The notes under the pieces were generated by a model. It did no database searches and was not told where the DNA came from. It worked only from the letters and a program-made list of their open reading frames with translations. From Endozoicomonas sp965261315 (GTDB taxonomy: Bacteria; Pseudomonadota; Gammaproteobacteria; Pseudomonadales; Endozoicomonadaceae): a stretch of 64,000 nucleotides of DNA. Where the stretch lies: positions 1-64,000 of the forward strand of contig CBDHDM010000049.1 in NCBI GenBank assembly GCA_965261315.1. Direction: 5' to 3'. Of this stretch, positions 44,562 through 53,357 are shown in pieces. The position numbers were made by a program, and so were the translations under genes. The first letter of the stretch is position 1; each line of letters opens with the position of its first letter.

Positions 44562-44634
44562 TTCACCACAGAGTCACAAAGGCACAGAGAAAAGAAAAGG
44601 CTTACCTTTGGGTCCTCTGTGTCTCTGTGGTGAA
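44562..44634. repeat. palindromic intergenic repeat (ACCACAGAG family)
   Basis: TTCACCACAGAG (44562-44573) and CTCTGTGGTGAA (44623-44634) are perfect arms. The interior (GTCACAAAGGCACAGAGAAAA against GGTCCTCTGTGTC) is also partly complementary. It belongs to the same palindrome family as 60140-60218. It lies just before the uxuB-uxuA chimera. Confidence 0.75.
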
Positions 44635-44656
44635 CGTAAAATGCAGAGATGACTCA

Positions 44657-45754
44657 ATGATTAATAAGCAGCTGCAACATGAAAACATCGTAGCCAATGG
44701 TTATGACGCTACCGAGCTGACAGCGGGTATTGTTCATATTGGTCTGGGGGCATTCCATCGTGCTCATCAGGCGCTGTATACCCATGAAACCATCGCCGCT
44801 ACGGGTGAATTCCATTGGGGGATCTGTGCTGCCAATATCTTTGGCGGTCAGGCGCTGGTTCAGGATCTGCAGGAACAAGACAACGCTTACACCGTAACCG
44901 AGATGAACCCGGATGGTTCCCGTACCGTCAAGCTGGCGACAGCCATCGCTCAGTCACTGGCAGTAGAAGACGACCGCCGACCTCTGCTTGACATTATGTC
45001 GGCAGAGACCGCACGCATTGTCTCTCTGACCATTACTGAAAAGGGCTACTGCCTGAACCCGGCCACCGGTGAACTGATGGTGGATAACCCGCTGATCGCC
45101 CATGATCTGGACAATACCCATAACCCGAAAAGTGCGTTGGGCCTGCTGGTTATCGCGCTGGATAAGCGACGGGTAAAAGGCATTAAGCCCTTTACGGTGT
45201 TGAGTTGTGACAATGTGCCTGATAACGGCAAACGTGCGCGGGCAGCGGTCATCCAGATGGCTGAAGCCATGGACAAAGAACTGGCGGCGTGGATTCGTGA
45301 AATCGTGGCTTTCCCATGCACCATGGTGGATCGTATTGTGCCCGCCATGACGGAAGAAAGCTTTGCCGATGTTCAGTCTTACCTGGGCGTTGAAGACAGG
45401 GGTGCGATTGTTACTGAAGCCTATCGCCAGTGGGTGGTTGAGCGCCTTGGAAGCCGTATTCACTTTGTCCATCTGCGCAGTGTTGAGCGTGAAGAAGATG
45501 GCAGTTTCTATGAAGCCAACCACCTTGAAGGTATGGCTGGACTGTACGACGTGCCCCGTGCGTTGCTGGTTGAGCAGCGTCGCCGTCAGGCTGAAGGTCG
45601 TAAGGACTGTATGATTCCCATGCGTCCGGATCATGGTCATCAGATGCTGGATGACCTGAATAAAAAGACCAACCCCGGTTATTCCTGCATTGGCCGCATG
45701 CGCGGGCTGGCGGAATTGCGTGGCTTGATGATGGGGATTGAGCGGAGCCTGTAA
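44657..45754 (+). pseudogene. in-frame chimera: N-terminal fructuronate reductase (UxuB) fused to C-terminal mannonate dehydratase (UxuA)
   Basis: The open frame gives 365 residues. Residues 1 to about 261 are UxuB/mannitol-dehydrogenase family: AGIVHIGLGAFHRAHQALYT, LTITEKGYCLNPATGELM, FTVLSCDNVPDNGKRARAAV, FPCTMVDRIVPAMTEESFAD. After AYRQWVVE the sequence becomes the UxuA C-terminus: LGSRIHFVHLRSVEREEDGS, MIPMRPDHGHQMLDDLNKKT, PGYSCIGRMRGLAELRGLMM. One deletion has removed the end of uxuB and most of uxuA and kept the frame. The UxuB part lacks its C-terminal catalytic domain, and the UxuA part has only the last third. Neither activity is expected, though a hybrid protein could be made. Confidence 0.88.
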
Positions 45755-46105
45755 TGACAACCCGGACTATTCCTTCCATACCGCGTATCGCCTGCATTGG
45801 TGAGTGTATGGTGGAGTTGTCCCCCGCAGATAATGGCCTGTTTCGACAGGCCTTTGCAGATGATGAACAAATGTTGTTTGATGATGAGTCCGTGTCAGAC
45901 ACGTTGGGTCGTATGAGGCACATCAATGAAGTGGTTGTGAAGCAGGGCGGGGAAGGGCCGAAGGTTGTACGGTTGTTTGTTCAGTATTGGGTACACAAGA
46001 GAGCCACCAGAACTCTGTTTTTGTGCCCACAACACCCGTCAGTCAGGTCGTCGATACGACATCGGCAGGTGATTCATTCAATGGAGCCTACCTTGCCAGA
46101 AGAGT
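45754..46105 (+). pseudogene. kdgK: 2-keto-3-deoxygluconate kinase (KdgK) remnant
   Basis: The start ATG overlaps the stop of the uxuB-uxuA fusion (TAATG). RIACIGECMVELSPADNGLF-RQAFA is the PfkB-type N-terminus. It jumps in frame to DDEQMLFDDESVSDTLGRM and EVVVKQGGEGP, skipping about 130 residues. A frameshift at about 45950-45963 then moves the C-terminus (SQVVDTTSAGDSFNGAYLAR, with the catalytic DTTSAGD) to another frame. The gene ends by running into eda. Confidence 0.85.
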
Positions 46106-46618
46106 GCTTCCGTTTTTGAAATTACCCTGCGGTCAGACTGTGCTATTGCGGCCATTGCGTTGATAAAAAAAGAGATGCTGGACTGCCTGGTGGGTGCGGG
46201 TACTGTCATCAATGTTGAGCAGCTCCGTCAGGTGCATCAGGCCGGTGCTGACTTTGTCATTTCACCGGGAGCGACACCTGAGCTGTTAAGTGCTGCCCGT
46301 GATCAAAACATTGTGTTAATGCCCGGTGTATCCTCTGCGTCGGATGTTATGCAGGCACTGACTTATGGTTATCAGGTACAGAAGCTGTTTCCTGCTGAGG
46401 TTGTTGGCGGGGTAGCTATGCTAAAATCCCTGTCCGGTCCATTCCCTCAGGTCAGTTTTTGCCCTACAGGTGGCATTAGTCCAGATAACTATCAGGATTA
46501 TCTGGCTCTGAGTAATGTTCAGTGTGTGGGTGGTTCATGGTTAGTGCCCAAACCAGCAGTGGAGAGTGGCGACTGGGCGGAAATTACCCGGTTAGCCAAA
46601 GAGACTGCGCGGGTTTAA
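46106..46618 (+). pseudogene. eda: KDPG aldolase (Eda), N-terminal part deleted
   Basis: The sequence begins in mid-domain with VFEITLRSDCAIAAIALIKK and continues to the end: GAGTVINVEQLRQVHQAGAD, FVISPGATPELLSAA, the Schiff-base lysine region QVQKLFPAEVVGGVAMLKSL and FCPTGGISPDNYQDYL. About 40 N-terminal residues, including the first strand and its catalytic glutamate, are missing; the junction is with kdgK. The retained part has no defects. Without its first strand the barrel is unlikely to fold. Confidence 0.82.
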
Positions 46619-46630
46619 CTACAAAGAGCT

Positions 46631-46724
46631 GTAGGTCGGTAACCCTGAAGGGATTGCCGGCAATCCGAAAACCGGAACCGTCAAATTGTGGAATGGTCGG
46701 CAACCCGCTGGGTTACCGACCTAC
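46631..46724. repeat. palindromic intergenic repeat with nested dyad
   Basis: GTAGGTCGGTAACCC (46631-46645) and GGGTTACCGACCTAC (46710-46724) are perfect 15-bp arms. Inside lies a second perfect palindrome, GGATTGCCGGCAATCC. The 94-bp unit separates the eda remnant from uxuR and is REP/BIME-like. Confidence 0.8.
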
Positions 46725-46754
46725 CCTGCAATTAAAGCAAGTTGGAGAAAGAGG

Positions 46755-47525
46755 ATGCTTGGCCTGGCTGAACCCAAACGGCTGTATCAGAAAATTGGTC
46801 GTGATATCCGTCAACAGATTATTGATGGTGTTTACGAAGTCGGTAGCCGTTTGCCTGCTGAGCGTGAAATCGCTGAAATGTTGAACGTCAGTCGTACGAT
46901 CGTTCGTGAGGCATTGATTATGCTTGAACTGGAGGGGCTGATAGAAGTTCGCAAGGGTTCCGGTATTCACGTTCTTTCCAATGCTGTTACCCATGAGAGT
47001 CCTGCAGATACGGGTATCAGTGACCTGGTTAATTTTAATGACGTAGGTCCCTTTGAACTCCTTCAGGCAAGACAGTTGATTGAAAGCCATATTGCTGCTT
47101 TTGCTGCGACTCAGTTGAATAAAACCAATCTTCAGAATATGCGTGCAGCGCTTGAGCTGGAAAAGCAGGAGCTTAGCCAGGGGGGGAACAGCGGCAAAGG
47201 CGATGAGCTGTTTCATATGGCCGTAGCCGAGGCAACTCAGAACAGTGTTCTGGTGGCGTTGATCCAGCAGCTGTGGGAGGTCCGAAGAAAAAGCCCAATG
47301 TGGAAGCGTCTGCATGAGTGGATTGACCATGTGGATTATCTGGAAGAGTGGGTTGAAGATCACGATAAGATCATTCAGGCACTGTCCTGTAAAAATCCTG
47401 AAGCCGCGCGGCGTGCTATGTGGCAGCACCTGGAGAATGTAAAAGCTACATTATTGCGTGTCTCTGATAAGGCCAATGATTCCTTTGATCGATTCCTGTT
47501 TGATCATAGCCCTTCCGTATTGTGA
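46755..47525 (+). CDS. uxuR: GntR/FadR-family regulator of hexuronate genes (UxuR/ExuR-type)
   Basis: This has 256 residues from the ATG at 46755 behind GAAAGAGG. The N-terminal winged helix is complete (RLYQKIGRDIRQQIIDGVYE, RLPAEREIAEMLNVSRTIVR, LIEVRKGSGIHVL). The C-terminal FCD domain (FELLQARQLIESHIAAFAAT, DELFHMAVAEATQNSVLVAL, WIDHVDYLEEWVEDHDKIIQ, EAARRAMWQHLENVK) has the metal/ligand histidines. UxuR/ExuR repress uronate catabolism and respond to fructuronate or related compounds. It is the only undamaged gene of this locus, so its regulatory targets here no longer make functional enzymes. Confidence 0.88.
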   Translation: MLGLAEPKRLYQKIGRDIRQQIIDGVYEVGSRLPAEREIAEMLNVSRTIVREALIMLELEGLIEVRKGSGIHVLSNAVTHESPADTGISDLVNFNDVGPFELLQARQLIESHIAAFAATQLNKTNLQNMRAALELEKQELSQGGNSGKGDELFHMAVAEATQNSVLVALIQQLWEVRRKSPMWKRLHEWIDHVDYLEEWVEDHDKIIQALSCKNPEAARRAMWQHLENVKATLLRVSDKANDSFDRFLFDHSPSVL

Positions 47526-48035
47526 CCGTGATTTATTTGAGTTCGTTAGCCATTAGCTTTGTTTTAGGCGTGGCTGAAATGTTAAATTTTTAGCCATGTC
47601 TGAACTTTAATATTACCTGAATGTCTCTGTAGTGGTTTTCTACTAATTTTTGTCTTGATTAGCAAGAAGTTATATTGGCGGTCAGGTTGTCTTTCCCCTT
47701 CCCCCCGCCAGGATTTAATCTTATTCCAGCATCAGGGTTTGAATCGCGCACTGGCCTTGGACCTGGTGTATCAGGACACCCATTAAATCAGGCTAGGGGT
47801 AAACACCTACTCTGGAAATGTGAGGGCTATGAGATTTGGACATAGAGTGGTTCAGCAGGTTCAACACCTTCAGCCACAGATGCAAAAAAAGGAAAAAGCA
47901 AAAATGCGGGGAAGATATAGATTGGAGTTTTTTTGACAGGCTTAAAGATTCCAATAAACAACATTTCAATATGGTTGAAGCGATATATTATATATTTACA
48001 CTCAACATGCATCTATGGTTTATGGAGTAGCGCTT
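47526..48035. other. intergenic stretch without a recognisable gene
   Basis: Short frames of about 60 codons occur on both strands over 47827-48030. Neither has a family match that I know, nor a clear ribosome binding site. The minus-strand frame contains a signal-peptide-like run (FPAFLLFPFFASVAEG) and then stops, so it may be a truncated exported-protein gene. Nothing else is supported. Confidence 0.4.
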
Positions 48036-48548
48036 CTATTCAATAGATGTCGACTTCATCTTCCCTAAGGTTTGAATATAAGATTCCAGGGTATTCATCA
48101 GGGTTGATGACTCCAGATAGAGCGCATGGTTTTCAGAGGTCTCATCTTCAAGCCCAAGCTCTGCCTGGTTATGCCCGGTAAGCAGATCCTTTGTCTCTTT
48201 CTCAAGGGCTTTCTGCAAACCTTCCAGCAGATGAATGGTATCTTTGATGCGGTTAGTGTGCTGTACCTTTTCCCGCTGGATAGAAGGGTGGGCATCCTGC
48301 AGGCGGTGGATAAGGTCAGAAGCGTATGTTACTCCCTGCTTCAATGGCTTTAATGCTTCTTTAAGGTTGGCTGGTTTCTGACTAACCAGCCTTTCTGCAG
48401 GGGGCTTCACATTTGGACGGGTGAAATCTTCACTGGATAGTAGCGTCCTTTTTACATCCTGTTGTGTGATGATGCTCCGTTTCTTTACTCCAGACTCTGT
48501 CTGGTCATTTTGTTGGGCAGAGCTGTTACTGGGATTGTCATTTTCCAT
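48036..48548 (-). CDS. hypothetical helical protein
   Basis: This has 170 residues, hydrophilic and without a signal peptide or membrane helix. An unstructured N-terminus (about 1-55, rich in S/N/Q/K) precedes a helical region (LKEALKPLKQGVTYASDLIH, TNRIKDTIHLLEGLQKALEK, LMNTLESYIQTLGKMKS) that could form coiled coils. No family is recognised. Confidence 0.55.
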   Translation of the reverse strand: MENDNPSNSSAQQNDQTESGVKKRSIITQQDVKRTLLSSEDFTRPNVKPPAERLVSQKPANLKEALKPLKQGVTYASDLIHRLQDAHPSIQREKVQHTNRIKDTIHLLEGLQKALEKETKDLLTGHNQAELGLEDETSENHALYLESSTLMNTLESYIQTLGKMKSTSIE

Positions 48549-48603
48549 GACTATTCAATCCTGAGTCAGAGATAAAAAGATCCTTTTAAAACCGATTTAT
48601 CGG

Positions 48604-49152
48604 CTATTTTCGAAATAACCAGAACGAAAAAATCCGGGTCATGGCGGGCATCACAGCCCAGGTCATCAGCAGTACGGTACACATACAGCTCACCAGAATG
48701 GCCAGAAAGCGAGGGACATTATCCGGTAAAAGCATGGAAATAAGGGGAGGGATAAACAGGATTTGTGGAAAAATCGCCAGAAGCGTGACCAGAGCCATGC
48801 GGTGTTTAGGTGGTTTTTGCAGAGGTGTGTCCGGCGGCTCGAACCAGAATTCAATCCCTTCTATTTTCTCGGCCTGTCTGGATTCGACAAGTTTTGGCAG
48901 CTTCTCGAGCCATTGCTGGCGAACCTCGGACTCTTCCCAGACCCACAACGAAACATGGTCTCGAAAGCGGATCATGGCATGGACGGTGTGATCATCACCG
49001 GAAGGGGGTTTGATGAACTGGGTGCCCTCATAGCCATCAAACTTTCTGGCAGCGTCGCTGATGCCTTTAACCCAGATTCGATACTCCTCCAGTTTGCCGG
49101 GCTTTATGGTATTGGCAATCATCAGGGTGACCGGATCCGGGTTATTAGCCAT
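48604..49152 (-). CDS. antibiotic-biosynthesis-monooxygenase (ABM) domain protein with C-terminal membrane helices
   Basis: This has 182 residues. Residues about 8-95 form an ABM-type ferredoxin-like domain (VTLMIANTIKPGKLEEYRIW, FDGYEGTQFIKPPSGDD, IRFRDHVSLWVWEESEVRQQ-WLEKL). Residues about 115-180 contain two hydrophobic helices (ALVTLLAIFPQILFIPPLIS, FLAILVSCMCTVLLMTWAVM). This combined ABM-membrane architecture occurs in many proteobacteria without a known role. A mobile repeat borders its 5' side. Confidence 0.75.
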   Translation of the reverse strand: MANNPDPVTLMIANTIKPGKLEEYRIWVKGISDAARKFDGYEGTQFIKPPSGDDHTVHAMIRFRDHVSLWVWEESEVRQQWLEKLPKLVESRQAEKIEGIEFWFEPPDTPLQKPPKHRMALVTLLAIFPQILFIPPLISMLLPDNVPRFLAILVSCMCTVLLMTWAVMPAMTRIFSFWLFRK

Positions 49153-49167
49153 CAGCGTCCTCTTATA

Positions 49168-49328
49168 GGGCCTGTTGAGGTTTTGTTGCGCCCTTCGGGT
49201 GGCTCAGATAAGCACCATCTGTTTTGTCAGACTTGCTTGACGTAGAATGACTACGGACTGCGCAAGTCTTTCGCGCATATGGCGCTTTTCTGATCCACTG
49301 GGCCTCGCAACAAAACCTCAACAGGCCC
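49168..49328. mobile_element. 161-bp MITE-like palindromic element with perfect 23-bp terminal repeats
   Basis: The left arm (49168-49190, beginning GGGCCTGTTGAGGTTTTG) and the right arm (49306-49328) are perfect inverted copies over 23 bp. The interior is also an imperfect palindrome: GTGGCTCAGATAAGCACCAT on the left matches the inverse of the right half (GTGGATCAGAAAAGCGCCAT), and AGACTTGC occurs on both sides. The whole unit can form one long hairpin. It lies between the ABM gene and the molybdenum hydroxylase operon. No target duplication is obvious. Confidence 0.85.
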
Positions 49329-49336
49329 GGGTACGC

Positions 49337-49855
49337 TTATTTCTGTCCACTATAGTACTGAATACTCTTCTCTACTGCATCCACCACCGTCTGATATCCA
49401 GTGCACCGGCACAGGTTGCCTGCATGTTCCCGGCGGATGGTTTCGCGGTCGATATTGCCACTCTGGCAGCAGCCTCCTTTTTTTGGGGAGAGAGAGGATT
49501 GAGTGAGCCCTTCTATATAAGCCGTGGTTTTCATCACCAGTCCGGGCGTGCAGAAGCCGCATTGAACCGCTCCCGCATCGACATACGCCTGCTGCACAGG
49601 TGATAATTCACCATTGATGCTTTCTCCTTCAATGGTGCGAATTTCTCTGCCTTCAGCCCTGATGGCCAGAGTGATACAGCTATCAACAGGCACTTCATCA
49701 ATCAATACGGTACAGGCACCACATTCACCAACTCCACAGCCTTCCTTGCAGCCGGTAAGGCCATGGGATCTCAGGGCTTCCAACAATGACTGACGGACAT
49801 CAACCACCAGTTCCACCGGTTTGCCATTGAGTTGGCATTGAATAATCTGTTTCAT
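49337..49855 (-). CDS. xdhC: molybdenum hydroxylase [2Fe-2S] subunit (XdhC in E. coli naming)
   Basis: This has 172 residues. Cys40, 45, 48 and 60 (KEGCGVGECGACTVLID) bind the first cluster; Cys99, 102, 149 and 151 (GAVQCGFCTPGLVMKTTAYI, HAGNLCRCTGYQ) bind the second. An insert of about 18 residues before the last cysteine pair (about 118-136, SLSPKKGGCCQSG) is not found in E. coli XdhC and adds two cysteines. The subunit passes electrons from the molybdenum subunit to the FAD subunit of a purine hydroxylase. It is the last gene of its three-subunit set. Note the E. coli letters differ from those used for the operon at 17674-22336. Confidence 0.9.
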   Translation of the reverse strand: MKQIIQCQLNGKPVELVVDVRQSLLEALRSHGLTGCKEGCGVGECGACTVLIDEVPVDSCITLAIRAEGREIRTIEGESINGELSPVQQAYVDAGAVQCGFCTPGLVMKTTAYIEGLTQSSLSPKKGGCCQSGNIDRETIRREHAGNLCRCTGYQTVVDAVEKSIQYYSGQK

Positions 49856-49876
49856 AACTATGTTCCCAGGCTGGTT

Positions 49877-50752
49877 CTACAGCTGGCCTCCAGCTCGAAT
49901 AATGGCTTCACTAATCACTCGGTCAGCCAGAGTACGGATAATGTGTTCACGGAAATCTTTGCTGGCCCGCCAGGAATTTCTGGGTGAGAGCTCTTCAAGC
50001 ACCATGGAAACAATGTCTGCAATCAGTTTTCTGGAAACGGGTTGTCCGATAATCTGTTCTTCAAGTACACGGCAGCGTTTGGGCACTGGAGCCGCAACCG
50101 TATAGGCCAGTCGCAGGCTTTCAATACGATTATCCTCCAGTTTACAGGCAGTGGCACAGCCGATGGTGGCAATATCCATCGCCTTACGCATGGCGTATTT
50201 GTAGAAATGACTGCCGGTATTTTGATGACTTTCAGGATTTATGGTGAACCGGGTAACCATTTCATCTTCCTCTAGATGAACTTTACCAGGGCCTGCATAG
50301 AACTCTTCAACAGGCACCTCACGTGTTCCCCTGTGGCTTTGCAGAGTGACTCTGGCATCAAACACCAGTAAAGGGGCTGCACTATCCCCGCTGGGAGCAC
50401 CATTGCAGATATTGCCACCAAGGGTTGCCATATTGCGTACCTGGGGACCACCAATGGATGATGCGCCTTCGACTAAAGCGGGTAGTAACCCGTCACTTTT
50501 GAGGAAATTAATAAGCCGGGTAAACGTAACGCCTGAACCCACCTGAAGCATGCCATCGGGTGTATGGGTTATACCGGTCAGTTCATCCAGGTCATGGATA
50601 TCCACAAGAGAGCCAAAACCGGATTTACCTTCCCGAAGTCTTATAAGTACATCGGTTCCTCCGGCAATCAGCTTACTGCCGGGGTTTTCAGCCAGCAGAG
50701 CGCAGGCGTGTTCGATGCTATTGGCTCGATGATACTGATCAATGGGAAACAT
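49877..50752 (-). CDS. xdhB: molybdenum hydroxylase FAD subunit (XdhB in E. coli naming)
   Basis: This has 291 residues from the ATG at 50752; the frame is open 15 codons further upstream inside the molybdenum-subunit gene. FAD-binding motifs are SKLIAGGTDVLIRLREGKSG and ATLGGNICNGAPSGDSAAPL; the C-terminal CO-dehydrogenase flavoprotein domain follows (FYKYAMRKAMDIATIGCATA). The gene start overlaps the end of the large-subunit gene by 14 bp, so the three subunits are coupled. It is intact. Confidence 0.9.
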   Translation of the reverse strand: MFPIDQYHRANSIEHACALLAENPGSKLIAGGTDVLIRLREGKSGFGSLVDIHDLDELTGITHTPDGMLQVGSGVTFTRLINFLKSDGLLPALVEGASSIGGPQVRNMATLGGNICNGAPSGDSAAPLLVFDARVTLQSHRGTREVPVEEFYAGPGKVHLEEDEMVTRFTINPESHQNTGSHFYKYAMRKAMDIATIGCATACKLEDNRIESLRLAYTVAAPVPKRCRVLEEQIIGQPVSRKLIADIVSMVLEELSPRNSWRASKDFREHIIRTLADRVISEAIIRAGGQL

Positions 50753-53058
50753 GAGCACTCTCCTGCGGTCTGTCGGAATTGAGCAATCCCGCGTCACGGA
50801 ATGCGGTGAATAATGCCTTGGGAGACATTGGCAGCTGGTTCATGGCAACACCGGTGGCATCCAGAATGGCATTGCGAATGGCCGGTGCTACAGAGAGCAG
50901 AGGGGGTTCACCTAGGGACTTGTTACCAAAGGCTGCAGTGGGCTCATGGGTTTCAACAAAGTCACAGCTGATGTCCGGGGCATCCATCATGGTGGCGATT
51001 TTTGTAGTCCAGCAGATTGTTGTTGTAGATCCAGCCGGTTTCCGGATCCGCCAGCAGTTCTTCACTGAGTGCACCGGAAATACCCATGCCGACACCACCA
51101 TAAACCTGTCCTGCGGCCAGATCAGGGTTGATGATTTTTCCAGAGTCGTGAATATTGCGAATCCCGAGAATGGAGAGCTGGCAGAGCTCGATATCGACTT
51201 CCACCTCAACCAGGGTACAGCCATAGGAATAGGCGTTAGTGGTGACCTTTCGGGAAACTTCGGCGGTTAATTGCTGCCCACGGGTTTTGTGGTAGTAAGC
51301 ATCAAGCGCCAGTTCATTTAAAGAGAGGCGAACGGTCTTATCACGATTGACCACAGCATCTTCAGAGATGGTCAGCTGATCAACGGTCAGGTCCAGCATG
51401 ATACTGGCATGCTCAAGAATGCGTTGTCTGAGGAGGTCTCCGGTTTCCGCCACTGCCTGACAGACAACATAGGTTTGTCTTGAGGCAAAAGAGCCTGGGT
51501 CAAAGGGGGTTGTATCGGTATCCTGGGTGGAAACCACTCGAATGGCCGAGACCGGAATACCCAGTTTCTCGGCGGCCATCTGGGCAATAACGGTATCCGA
51601 ACCCTGACCAATTTCGGTAGCACCAATCTGAACAGTGACCCGCCCATCCTGGTTCAGAATCATCCGGGCGCCAGCAATTTCTACGGATGCGGGATAGGTT
51701 CCGCTGCCATAGGAGAAGCAGGCAATACCCAGTCCCCGTCGTATATTTCCGGCTTTGTAAGCCTGATGTTCCTGCTTTTTCTGGTCCCAGCCAAAGGTTT
51801 CACGGCCTTTTATCAGGCACTCACGAATACCGGCACTTTCTATGACTTTTCCTGTCAGTGGGTTCGTGTCTCCGGTTTGGGCAACATTCTTCAGTCGGAA
51901 ATCGATACTATCCATGCCAATTTTTCTTGCTGCTTCCTCCATGATGGACTCAACCGCATAGACCAGCTGGGGAGAGCCATAACCACGCATGGCACCCGCG
52001 GATGGCAGGTTGGAATAGTGGGTGACTGCCTGATAGGAGAGGGCAGCATTGGGATAGAGAGGAACCACTTTGGAACCGGCCGCTTTGGCAATGGAGTGGC
52101 CGTGGGAAGCATAACCACCGGTATTGGATGATACATCCATGGTCAGGGCTTTCAGAGTGCCATCATTGTTGACGGCACATTCCATATTAACCCGGAATGG
52201 ATGACGAATACGGGTGCTGCTGAGGCACTCTTCGCGGGTCAACTCCAGCATCACCGGGATACCGCCCAGTTTCTTCGTGAGGAAGGCGACCATGGGTTCC
52301 AGTACTACATCCTGCTTGTTGCCAAAGCCACCGCCAATGGCAGGCTTGATCACCTGAATTGTACTCATGGGAATATCAAGCGCCTGGCTGACGATTCGGC
52401 GGCAGATGTGAGGAATCTGGGTGGAGGACATGACAACAATATGATCAGTGTCGTCCATATAGGCCCAGGCGATATGGTTTTCCATATGGCAGTGTTGCAC
52501 CATCTGGGTCTGAAACTGACCTTTTAAGTGGTGATCCGATTCAGCAGTCGCTTGTTGAACATCCCCACACTGGTAGTTGTGCTCGCCAACCCGGTTCCCA
52601 CTGCCTTCATGCAGTTCAGCTGAATCATCACTCAGTGCCTGCTCATGATTAAGGATGGCTGGGTATTCTTCATAAGTGACTTTAATCTTTTTCAGTGCCC
52701 TACTGGCTGTCAGGCCATCAACAGCAACCACAATTGCAATTTCATCACCGTGGTAGCGAACATGCTCTGTCAGCAGCAGCCTGTCTTCTTTATCCCGGGC
52801 TGCCGGATCGAGATTAAAGGCATGACCTGCTGTAGCGAACGGGATTTTTGGTATATCCGCAAAGGTAAAAACAGCTTCGACACCGGGTACAGCCAATGCT
52901 TCAGAGGTGTCAATATCGACCACCCTGCCGTGGGCTATGGTGCTGTGGAGGTATTTGGCAATGCGGGTGCCGGGCAGAGCCAGATCACCGGTAAAACGAC
53001 AGCGACCAGTTACCTTGGCTTTGGCATCCAGACGCTCCTGAGAGAGACCAACAGACAT
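50739..53058 (-). pseudogene. xdhA: molybdenum hydroxylase large subunit (XdhA in E. coli naming), single-base frameshift at an A5 run
   Basis: The frame from 53058 carries all molybdenum-domain motifs: KVTGRCRFTGDLALPGTRIA, AIGGGFGNKQDVVLEPMVAF, SAGAMRGYGSPQLVYAVESI, GATEIGQGSDTVIAQMAAEK and FASRQTYVVCQA. At 50999-51003 five A (coding strand) occur where four would keep the frame. With five, the protein ends 13 codons later. With four, it reads DYKIATMMDAPDISCDFVET, then NKSLGEPPLLSVAPAIRNAI (the catalytic Glu loop) up to 50739, giving about 772 residues. Either a real frameshift or a sequencing error at a homopolymer. The family includes selenium-dependent purine hydroxylases of the E. coli cluster. 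Confidence 0.88.
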
Positions 53059-53357
53059 AGTTAATTCCTATTCTTTTCTGTTCCGTACTCGTTACCACGG
53101 GAATCCGTGAGAACGATAGCCTATGAAAATGTCAGCTTGATAGTTCTGCGCTGTGTCATGGTTTCGGAGAATTCTCATTCATATGCTTGTAGGCCCTGTG
53201 GATCCTGCGTGGGAACGAGGGTTTCACGACAGCCGTGAAGGCGGGAATCCACCACGAACAGTGGATCTCCGCCTTCGCGGAGATGACGGCTAAGTGTTTT
53301 TCCACTCAGGTGTACTTTTTGCATCAACCTCAGATGGGAACGAGGAGGATTACTGGC
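53059..53357. repeat. intergenic region with palindromic repeats
   Basis: Between xdhA and hyuA no gene is seen. At 53237-53276 GAAGGCGGGAATCCAC pairs with GTGGATCTCCGCCTTC with two mismatches, around an eight-base loop. It continues as CGCGGAGATGACGG, the common dispersed CGTCATnnCCGCGAAGGCGGnnATCC-type repeat. Further out, TCGTTACCACG (near 53091) and CGTGGGAACGA (near 53210) form another imperfect inverted pair. The region separates hyuA from the hydroxylase operon. Confidence 0.65.

Noticed and set aside
44954..45760. Minus-strand frame of 268 residues opposite the uxuB-uxuA fusion
   Set aside because: Antisense shadow; the plus strand has UxuB and UxuA motifs throughout.
47836..48030. 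Short opposing frames in the uxuR downstream region
   Set aside because: Neither has a ribosome binding site, a family or a convincing length.
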